Both the position numbers and the translations under genes were made by a program. The notes under the pieces are model-generated. The model was not told where the DNA came from and did no database searches. It saw only the letters and a program-made list of their open reading frames with translations. A DNA stretch of 5,304 nucleotides. Source: Allobrachymonas sp. (GTDB lineage: Bacteria; Pseudomonadota; Gammaproteobacteria; Burkholderiales; Burkholderiaceae_C). This document shows positions 1 to 5,304 of this stretch, piece by piece (within the stretch, counting starts at the first letter, position 1; each line of letters starts with the position of its first letter). The stretch lies in contig JAAUOI010000239.1 of the NCBI GenBank assembly GCA_012036375.1, positions 1 to 5,304 of the forward strand. The letters are read 5' to 3'.

Positions 1-643
1 GCCGGCAAAACCGCCACCCGATCACTCACGCGCAGCACCTCGCCGAGCTTATGACTGATGAAATAATGCTCATGCCTTGCGCCACCAAAGTGCGCAAAGT
101 GGCAAACAGCGATTCGCTCTCCTGCGGCGTGAGCACGGCAGTCGGCTCATCCAAAATCAAAATCTTCGCACCGCGAACCAGCGCCTTCAAAATCTCCACG
201 CGCTGTTTTTGCCCCACGGAAAGGCTGCCGACCAAAGCATCTGGCTCGATTTGTAAGCCAAATTGCTCACTGGCCAGCATCAAACCTGCGCGAGCTGCTC
301 TCTTTTTAGTAGTGATCGAGAAAAGACTCTCTGTGCCCAGCATCACGTTATCGAGCACGGAGAGGTTATCAGCGAGTGCGAAATGCTGATGCACGATGCC
401 AATGCCTGCCGCGAGCGCGGCCTTCGGATCACCGGGCTTCAGGGGCTGACCATTGACTTCAATACGGCCACTGTCGGCGATATAGTGGCCGAAAAGAATA
501 GAAATGAGTGTGCTCTTGCCAGCGCCGTTCTCACCCAGCAAGGCCAGAATTTCCCCAGCTCGGACTTGCAAGGAAATATCGTCATTGGCCACCAAACTGC
601 CAAAGCGCTTGGTGATATTGCAGATACGTAGTGCAGGTTGCAT
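1..643 (-). CDS. ABC transporter ATP-binding protein, nucleoside/BMP-type (partial, frameshifted)
   Basis: This is the N-terminal ABC domain of an importer ATPase, which would sit at the cytoplasmic face and power uptake of the ligand bound by the neighbouring BMP protein. Visible motifs from the ATG at 643 are Walker A GENGAGKST (residues 37-45), a Q-loop in VHQHF (Q86), the signature LSVGQ (141-145) and Walker B ILILDEP (161-167). After residue 193 the reading frame breaks: one missing T in the minus-strand run (plus-strand AAA at 61-63) turns the expected IIFISHKLGEVL, which holds the H-loop histidine, into a short nonsense tail ending at 26. Restoring that base keeps the frame open to the window edge. 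ATPases of this BMP-linked group usually carry two ABC domains in about 500 residues, so more than half the gene should lie beyond the left edge. No clear Shine-Dalgarno sequence precedes the ATG, because a palindromic repeat ends 7 bases upstream. Family assignment is strong; the exact substrate is inferred from neighbours. Confidence 0.88.
61..63 (-). other. Frameshift site in ABC ATPase gene (one base apparently missing)
   Basis: The run of three A on the plus strand (T on the coding strand) should be four for the frame to give ATT ATT TTC ATC AGT CAT, encoding IIFISH, the normal H-loop region of an ABC ATPase. As written, the frame reads IISSVISS and stops at 26-28. Confidence 0.85.
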
Positions 644-650
644 GCGTGAG

Positions 651-766
651 ACTAGGTAACGCGAAAAGCGCTAAAAGAACGCGAAAAGCGCGAAAGGAAT
701 GCAAAATTTGACGTGTATTCTTTTGCGTTTTTCGTCGTCTTTTTCGCGCTTTTAGCGTTACCTAGT
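651..766. repeat. Palindromic GCGAAAA-type intergenic repeat, copy 1
   Basis: This is a 116-base imperfect inverted repeat filling most of the gap between the BMP gene and the ATPase gene. The outer 12 bases are perfect inverted copies (ACTAGGTAACGC at 651-662, GCGTTACCTAGT at 755-766). After one mismatch, eight more bases pair, and an imperfect stem with small gaps continues inward to about 700/717. The arms consist of degenerate tandem units such as ACGCGAAAA and GCGCGAAA. The left 45 bases match copy 2 (1808-1852) at 43 positions. In the minus-strand transcript it would fold into a long hairpin 22 bases after the BMP stop codon and 7 bases before the ATPase start codon. No U-tract follows, so it does not look like a standard intrinsic terminator. 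No transposase is present. It resembles REP- or MITE-like dispersed elements. Confidence 0.85.
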
Positions 767-788
767 GCCTGCTTGAGTTTTGTAACGA

Positions 789-1778
789 TTACTTGAAAGA
801 AGCCTTAGGCTGCGAATCATCCACCTTCACCGTGAACTTGCCTGCCAAGATCGCCTCCTGCTTGGCTTTGACCTTCGCCTTGATCTCAGCGGGCACTTTG
901 CTCTCAAACGTGCCCAAGGGCGACAACTCTGAGCCTTTGAATTTCATCATCGAATACTGACCGTAGTCTTCCGCTTTGAACTTGCCTTCTTTGACGAGAC
1001 CGAGTGCGCGATCAATCGTGGGCTCCATGTTCCAGAGCGCAGAGGCCACTACGGTGTCTGGGTATTTGTCTTGCGTGTTGATCACATTGCCAATGGCGAG
1101 CTTGCCTTTTTCCTTGGCTGCATCTGATACCCCGAAGCGCTCGGCATACATCACATCAGCGCCCTTGTCGATCATGGCGAAAGCAGCTTCTTTAGCCTTT
1201 GGAGGATCAAACCAGCTGTTGATAAAGCTCACAGAAAATTCTACTTTCGGATTGGTCTCTTTCGCACCCGCCATGAAGGCATGCATCAAGCGATTGACCT
1301 CAGGAATCGGGAAGCCGCCTACCATGCCGATTTTGTTGCTCTTGGTCATGCCGCCGGCGATCATGCCGGAGAGATAGGCGGGCTCTTGGATGTAGTTGTC
1401 AAACACGCTGAAATTTGGCGCTTGCGGCTTGCCCGAGCTGCCCATGAGGAACATGGTTTTCGGAAAATCTTTGGCCACTTTGCGAGCCGCTGCTTCCACC
1501 GCGAACGACTCGCCCACGATGAATTGATTGCCACCTTTGGCATATTCGCGCATCACGCGCTCGTAATCGGCATTGGTCACGTTCTCCGAGGCTTTGTATT
1601 CAATCTCGCCGCGTGCTTCGGCTGCTTTGAGCGCTTTATGGATGCGGCTGACCCATTGCTGCTCAAACGGCACGGTGTAAATCGCCGCTACTTTCATCTT
1701 GGACTGTGCTTGCGCAAGACCTGATGCGGCTAGCGTGGCTGCTGCTAATGCCAATGTGGTTCTACGGGTGATGCTCAT
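789..1778 (-). CDS. BMP-family ABC transporter substrate-binding protein
   Basis: This is a periplasmic binding protein of the BMP/Med/PnrA group (Pfam Bmp), 329 residues, the usual length, and the only intact gene in the window. Residues 1-24 form a signal peptide: RR at positions 5-6, an Ala/Leu-rich core, and a likely cleavage after AQA at 22-24. The SITRRTTLAL start is twin-arginine-like, but Sec export is equally possible. There is no lipobox cysteine, so it should be a soluble periplasmic protein, unlike the Gram-positive and spirochaete lipoproteins of this family. The mature protein opens with KVAAIYTVPFEQQW and contains GMVGGFPIPEVNRLMHAF, typical of the family fold. Characterised relatives bind purine or pyrimidine nucleosides; here the upp/URC neighbours suggest uracil, uridine or a related nucleoside. 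The start is the ATG at 1776-1778, with a purine-rich AAGAAAGAGAG about 6 bases upstream. The gene is flanked on both sides by copies of the same palindromic repeat. Confidence 0.93.
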   Translation of the reverse strand: MSITRRTTLALAAATLAASGLAQAQSKMKVAAIYTVPFEQQWVSRIHKALKAAEARGEIEYKASENVTNADYERVMREYAKGGNQFIVGESFAVEAAARKVAKDFPKTMFLMGSSGKPQAPNFSVFDNYIQEPAYLSGMIAGGMTKSNKIGMVGGFPIPEVNRLMHAFMAGAKETNPKVEFSVSFINSWFDPPKAKEAAFAMIDKGADVMYAERFGVSDAAKEKGKLAIGNVINTQDKYPDTVVASALWNMEPTIDRALGLVKEGKFKAEDYGQYSMMKFKGSELSPLGTFESKVPAEIKAKVKAKQEAILAGKFTVKVDDSQPKASFK

Positions 1779-1807
1779 GGTTGCTCTCTTTCTTGGGGGG
1801 GATGAAA

Positions 1808-1952
1808 ACTAGGTAACGCGAAAAACGCAAAAAGAACGCGAAAAGCGCGAAAAAAGAAATAGAAAAATCAGATCAAAAAATTGATATAAAAAAACACTGT
1901 TTCAATTGAATTTTTCGCGTTTTTCGCGTTTTTTTAGCGTTTTTAGCGTTAC
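1808..1952. repeat. Palindromic GCGAAAA-type intergenic repeat, copy 2
   Basis: This element lies between upp (stop at 1964-1966) and the BMP gene (start at 1778). The arms at about 1813-1854 and 1911-1952 pair over 42 positions with four mismatches and enclose a 56-base AT-rich centre. The left end, ACTAGGTAACGC, is identical to copy 1, and the first 45 bases differ at only two positions. The right end shares TTTTAGCGTTAC with copy 1 but then reads ATAA instead of CTAGT, so this terminus is eroded or was never complete. The centre holds a small ATCAA-AAAA-TTGAT hairpin and the palindrome TTCAATTGAA. A translation of this repeat gives the low-complexity peptide NAKNAKKTRKTRK, which is not a gene. 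The hairpin would form in the transcript 11 bases after the upp stop codon. Confidence 0.85.
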
Positions 1953-1963
1953 ATAAATTGAAT

Positions 1964-2609
1964 TCATTTCGTTCCAAAAATCCTATCCCCCGCATCGCCC
2001 AGCCCCGGCAGGATATAGCCGTGGTCGTTGAGTTGGCGGTCGATGGCTGCGGCGTAGATGGGGACTTCGGGGTGGGTTTTTTGCATGGCGGCAACGCCTT
2101 CGGGGCAGCCCACGAGGCAGACGAATTTGATGCTCTTGGGGTTCAGTTCTTTCAAGCGATCCACGGCGGCGACGGCGGAGTTGCCGGTGGCCAGCATCGG
2201 ATCCACCACGATCACATGGCGCTCATGCATGTCTTGTGGCATCTTGAAGTAATACTCAACCGCAGTGAGCGTTTTCGGGTCGCGATACAGACCCACATGC
2301 CCCACGCGCGCGCCGGGCACGACATCGAGCATGCCATCAAGCAAGCCCGTGCCCGCCCGCAGGATGCTCACGAAAAACGAGCTTTTTGCCGTCCATCACC
2401 GGGCTCATCATGGTCTCTAGCGGCGTTTCGATCTCAATGTCTGAGAGCGGCATATCCGCCGTCACTTCATAGGCCATCAGCGAAGCCAGCTCGCGCAGCA
2501 GGCGGCGAAAGGTGTTGGTGGACGCATCTTTTCTGCGCATCAAGGTGAGCTTGTGCTGCACCAGTGGATGGTTGACGACGTAGCAGTTGTTTTGGAAAGC
2601 GGTGGCCAT
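1964..2609 (-). CDS. upp: Uracil phosphoribosyltransferase (frameshifted)
   Basis: The enzyme transfers phosphoribose from PRPP to uracil, giving UMP and pyrophosphate in the cytoplasm. It is a salvage enzyme that also acts in the URC uracil-degradation pathway. After removing one extra base, the protein is 214 residues, close to the usual ~208. The sequence follows the family closely: NHPLVQHKLTLMR (13-25) near the N-terminus, VSILRAGTGLLDGML (80-94), the PRPP loop VDPMLATGNSA (135-145) and the uracil-binding end GYILPGLGDAGDRIFGTK (197-214). The break lies between KKLVF and VSILRAG: the coding strand has five T where four are needed (plus-strand 2373-2377). As written, the first part stops at 2337, and the rest is open from a GTG at 2371. 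The start is the ATG at 2607-2609, with AGAAG about 8 bases upstream. It lies 33 bases downstream of the DUF1688 gene, so the two are probably co-transcribed. Confidence 0.93.
2373..2377 (-). other. Frameshift site in upp (one base apparently extra)
   Basis: Five A on the plus strand (T on the coding strand) give GTT TTT CGT GAG, which leaves the upp frame. Four would give GTT TTC GTG AGC ATC CTG, encoding VFVSIL, the expected sequence before the conserved RAGTGLLDG. Confidence 0.88.
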
Positions 2610-2642
2610 GGAGTTCTTCTGAGTGAGTTTGAAAGCTTGAGG

Positions 2643-3865
2643 TTAAAAAATCGTTCCGTCGGATTCAATCTGCAAGGGTGGTGAACCTGCACGCAAATTT
2701 TGCGCCAACACGCGGCCAGCCGCCCACGTGCCGCCTTCTAAGATGCAGGCCAGCGGCATCTCGCCCGCAGTTTTGCCCAGTTGCTGGCGCACCAAAGGCG
2801 CGAGTTCATCGAGCAAGGCCACGGTGAGCGCACGCCATTCGACGATGAATTCTTCATGCGGCTGATGCGCGTATTTTGCAGCTTCGGCGTTCTTCAAACT
2901 CAGTACGCCGCCATCAAGCAACAGGCCGCCGTTGCGGTATTCAGGCAGGCCCGTGAGATCATCCAAACCCGTGACCTGCACGCCGCTCCATTCAAAGGGC
3001 TCGAGCAAAGAATAGGTGAGCCATTGCGAGAGTTTGTGAAACGGAATCCAGCCCTCGGGTGAGGCACTTTTGCCCAGCGCCGCATGCGGCCAGCAATCGC
3101 CCACGGCTTGCCCGTCAAACACGCTGCCCGAGGGCCAAATGCGTGAGAGCGTTTTGAGAAGCAGGCCCAAAAGATCATGGGCTGCTGCGTTTTTGATAGC
3201 ATTCGGCGCAGATTTGATGCCGGCTACCTGCATAAAATGGTATAAATTCCCTACTCTGGGGGGATTGAGGCTAAATACATCCGGCTGCTCGGCCAGCGCC
3301 TTGCCCAAACGCCGCAGCAAGCTCACGCGCCCCTCCAAGCCCACGAGCGGGTTGCTGTCGGTGACTTGAAATGCCTGCGCCAGTTGAATGGCCGACAAAC
3401 GCTGCAAACCGAGTGCATCTACCTGCAAGGGCTGTGTGGGGTCACTTGAAAACAATCCGCTGCAAAACGCATGAAAACTCGCCACACCCAAGCCCTCGGA
3501 TCGGGTGTGGACCTGAGCCGTGCGCGCCTCATTGAATTGCCACGAAGGGCCGGCTCCCGCATCCAGCAGCACGCTGACCACCACGAGGTCGATCAAGGTC
3601 ACGGGTCGCTGGACGCGCCGCTTTGCAATGTATCCAGCCAAGCGCGGCGGTTCACGCCGCCCGCTTCAAAATGCCGCCAGCGGCTGTGGTACGGAATTTT
3701 TAAATCCGGGTAACGGCTCTTCGTGGTTTGCGCCACCATGCTGGCCACGCTGGGCATGGCATCGTCGTGCACTGAGAAATGCGCCGATTGGCCTGCCCGA
3801 GCGCGCGCGAGCAAAGCGCGTGCGCGCAAGCGGGTGGTGGCGGTATCAAACAAGGTTTCTAGCAT
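2643..3865 (-). CDS. URC4: DUF1688 family protein, URC4-type uracil catabolism protein (frameshifted)
   Basis: This belongs to the DUF1688 family, whose fungal member URC4 is required for uracil use as a nitrogen source in Lachancea kluyveri; the reaction is not established, so only the pathway can be named. With one base restored it is 407 residues, the usual family length. Conserved stretches are YHSRWRHFEAGG (59-70), VVSVLLDAGAG (96-106), EGRVSLLRRLG (178-188), GDCWPH (256-261), PFHKLSQWLTYSLLEP (275-290), LPEYRNGGLLLDGGVL (307-322) and ILEGGTWAAGR (375-385). The acidic, His and Trp residues in these motifs hint at an enzyme. No signal peptide or membrane segment is visible, so it is probably cytoplasmic. 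A missing base at 3603-3605 breaks the frame after SGASSD; as written, the first part stops at 3599. I chose the ATG at 3863-3865; a TTG two codons upstream (3871) is the alternative, and neither has a good Shine-Dalgarno sequence. It sits 76 bases after the URC1-like gene and 33 before upp. Confidence 0.9.
3603..3605 (-). other. Frameshift site in DUF1688 gene (one base apparently missing)
   Basis: The coding strand reads AGC GAC CCG TGA, a premature stop. With four C instead of three it becomes AGC GAC CCC GTG ACC TTG ATC GAC, running into IDLVVVSVLLDAGAG, the conserved DUF1688 segment. The downstream part is otherwise open only from a TTG at 3641. Confidence 0.85.
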
Positions 3866-3941
3866 GCTCAAATCGTATTTTTAAGGGTAAATCGATGGAT
3901 AGCCGGCATAAAATATGCGCGAAGTGCTATCAAAATAATAG
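3866..3941. other. Short intergenic spacer with a small perfect hairpin
   Basis: This 76-base AT-rich gap separates the URC1-like and DUF1688 genes. It contains GCATA-AAA-TATGC (3906-3918), a perfect 5-bp stem with a 3-base loop, next to CTATCAAAATAATAG (3927-3941). The minus strand has TTGATA followed 17 bases later by TATGCC, a poor promoter-like pair. No terminator-like U-tract follows the hairpin, so read-through from the upstream gene is plausible. Confidence 0.4.
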
Positions 3942-5194
3942 TTATTCATTCAAGCCTCGGCCTTTAGTGGATTTGAGCTGCTCGGCGGTTGGAGCGCCCG
4001 TGGGCGTGAAATAGCCGGCGGCCATCTTCGCATCCATCTCCACTTTGGCATCATCAGGAATCAGCTCATCAGGAATGTTGACCCGCTCGCCGACTTCGAT
4101 GCCGCTTTGCGTGATCGCATCAAACTTCATATTGCTCATCGAGACAAGGCGGTGAATTTTGCGCACGCCCAGCCAATGCAGTACATCCGGCATGAGCTGC
4201 TGAAAGCGCATGTCTTGCACGCCGGCCACGCATTCGGTGCGGGCGAAGTATTTGTCGGCAGTGTCGCCGCCCACTTGGCGTTTGCGGGCGTTGTAGACCA
4301 AGAATTTCGTCACTTCACCCAAGGCGCGGCCTTCTTTGCGGTAGTAGCTGATGAGGCCCACGCCGCCTCGTTGCGCCCCGCCGATGCATTCTTCAATCGC
4401 ATGCGTGAGATACGGGCGACAGGTGCAAATATCAGAGCCAAAAACGTCTGAGCCATTGCACTCATCATGCACGCGGGCAGTCAGCTCCACTTCAGGGTTG
4501 GCCAAATCTTGTGGATTGCCAAAAATATAAATCGTGAGGCCGCCAATCGGCGGTAAAAACACTTCCAAATCAGAGCGCGTGACGAGCTCGGGATACATGC
4601 CGCCCGTCTCTTCAAACAGCACGCGGCGCAAATCTGTCTCCGAGCAACCAAAGCGCGCCGCCACGCTGGGCAAATGCCACACCGGCTCCACCGCTGCTTT
4701 GGTCACCACCGCCGCGCCACCTTCGGAGAGAATTTTTCCATCGGCCTTCAAACGGCCTTTTGCATCGCCTCCATGATCTCGGGCAAGATCACATGCGCTT
4801 TGGTCACGGCAATTGTGGGGCGAATGTCGTAGCCCGAAGCGAGTTGCTCGCCGTAATACTGGCCAATTTCTGCGCCCCAAGGATCGAGCGAGACGATTTT
4901 GCCTGGCTGCGTCCAGCTGGGGTGCGGGCCAATGCGGTCGGTGGGCGAGGTGTTGGTCAGATCGGCTTTGTGCTTGGGGTCGAGTGCGCCTGCGGCTACG
5001 GCGAGCGCACGATAGACACTGTAGGAGCCGCTGTGCGTGCCAATCACGTTGCGGTGCGCACGCTTGGTGGTCGTGCCCACCACGGGCCCGCGCTCTAGTG
5101 CGCTGGCAGCCCCCCAGTTGATCAGCAGGGAGCCGAGGCCGCTGCTGTGCGAGGTCAGGCGGATGTGGGAGCGTGTTTCTGGAACGGAAGACAT
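3942..5194 (-). CDS. URC1: GTP cyclohydrolase II-like protein, URC1 family (frameshifted)
   Basis: This is a homologue of RibA (GTP cyclohydrolase II) of the URC1 type, required for uracil degradation in Lachancea kluyveri; a pyrimidine-derived substrate rather than GTP is inferred. With one base restored it has 417 residues, about twice the RibA core. Residues 1 to about 220 are specific to this family (RGPVVG, RAHRNVIGTHSGSYSVYRAL, GYDIRPTIAVTKAH). The RibA-like half follows: zinc ligands C246, C257 and C259 in HDECNGSDVFGSDICTC, KEGRALGE (287-294), Y301 and R330, which align by eye with the catalytic Tyr and Arg of E. coli RibA, and SMSNMK (352-357), where RibA has TNNPKK. The frame breaks at 4758-4761 after EAMQK; as written, the first part stops at 4748. 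I chose the ATG at 5192-5194 (MSSVPETRSHI), since family similarity starts there; a TTG at 5248 would add 18 unlikely residues. It is the first gene of the visible cluster. Automatic annotation may mislabel it ribA. Confidence 0.91.
4758..4761 (-). other. Frameshift site in URC1-like gene (one base apparently missing)
   Basis: The coding strand reads ATG CAA AAG GCC GTT TGA, a premature stop. One more A in the run gives ATG CAA AAA GGC CGT TTG AAG GCC GAT, encoding MQKGRLKAD, which joins the two halves with no residue lost. Confidence 0.87.
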
Positions 5195-5304
5195 AAAGGG
5201 CAGAGTTGAAACAAAGACGCATCTTGCGATGATTGCGAAGGAATGCAAGAGGTGTGCCCAGCCTTAAGTTGAGGCTGTATGCAAATAATATTTAGATGTT
5301 TTTT
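5195..5304 (-). promoter_or_regulatory. Upstream region of the URC1-like gene: possible leader or operator
   Basis: This non-coding stretch runs from the first visible gene of the cluster to the window edge. It contains two inverted repeats: TCTTGC-N17-GCAAGA (5222-5250) and AGCCT-N7-AGGCT (5260-5276). On the minus strand TATTAT (5285-5290) could be a -10 box, but the matching -35 position falls outside the window. A leader of about 90 bases would result. Nothing resembles a known riboswitch. The Shine-Dalgarno region before the ATG at 5194 is weak (pyrimidine-rich CTCTGCCCTTT). Promoter assignment is tentative. Confidence 0.3.

Noticed and set aside
651..700. CRISPR-like array from the repeated GCGAAAA units
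   Set aside because: The units are about 9 bases, contiguous and degenerate, with no spacers and no cas genes.
655..766. Copy 1 hairpin as a rho-independent terminator
   Set aside because: The stem is long and AT-rich inside, and no U-tract follows it in the direction of transcription; the next gene starts 7 bases later.
1281..1724. Plus-strand open frame opposite the BMP gene
   Set aside because: It lies entirely antisense to a clearly conserved protein, is rich in His/Ala/Phe as expected from reverse reading, and has no recognisable domain.
651..1952. BMP gene as cargo of a composite transposon
   Set aside because: No transposase is present, the copies have the same orientation with divergent right ends, and no target-site duplication could be identified.
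1873..2094. Minus-strand open frame of 73 codons ending in a Lys/Arg/Asn-rich peptide
   Set aside because: Its C-terminal half is a translation of the palindromic repeat (NAKNAKKTRKTRK) and its N-terminal half overlaps upp in another frame. It has no family resemblance.
3895..3932. Internal promoter for the DUF1688 gene (TTGATA with TATGCC 17 bases later on the minus strand)
   Set aside because: The -10 match is only three of six bases, and an operon promoter upstream of 5194 is enough to explain expression.
3942..5222. The 426-codon open frame as a single long protein
   Set aside because: Its first ~145 residues (upstream of about 4760) are an Arg/Gln-rich out-of-frame reading. The real N-terminus is in the other frame, starting at 5194 and joined at 4758-4761.

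Overview
The window looks like a chromosomal segment of a beta-proteobacterium, most likely Burkholderiales and Comamonadaceae-like. This rests on the protein flavour (a BMP-type periplasmic binding protein next to a uracil-catabolism cluster) and on moderate GC, not on any marker gene. All five genes lie on the minus strand and read from the right edge to the left. In transcription order they are: a GTP cyclohydrolase II-like protein of the URC1 family (5194-3942), a DUF1688/URC4 family protein (3865-2643), uracil phosphoribosyltransferase upp (2609-1964), a BMP-family periplasmic substrate-binding protein (1778-789), and the start of an ABC transporter ATPase (643 to the left edge, incomplete).

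Together the genes suggest a uracil or nucleoside uptake-and-degradation operon. The BMP protein and the ATPase, with permeases expected beyond the left edge, would import a nucleoside-like substrate. Upp would convert uracil to UMP. The URC1 and URC4 homologues belong to the URC pathway of uracil degradation, known genetically from the yeast Lachancea kluyveri, where a GTP cyclohydrolase II homologue, a DUF1688 protein and a uracil phosphoribosyltransferase are all required. The chemistry of the DUF1688 step is, as far as I know, not settled.

Four of the five genes are each interrupted by one single-base indel, and each indel lies in a short homopolymer (61-63, 2373-2377, 3603-3605, 4758-4761). 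Fixing that one base restores a full-length protein, or continuous frame to the window edge, with all family motifs intact. Homopolymer miscalls explain this more easily than gene decay, so the genes are annotated as single coding regions with a marked frameshift.

The binding-protein gene is bracketed by two copies of a dispersed palindromic repeat (651-766 and 1808-1952). Both are built from degenerate GCGAAAA-type units, their left 45 bases match at 43 positions, and each can fold into a long hairpin in the operon transcript. The remaining intergenic stretches are short. No RNA gene, CRISPR array, transposase or clear intrinsic terminator was found.
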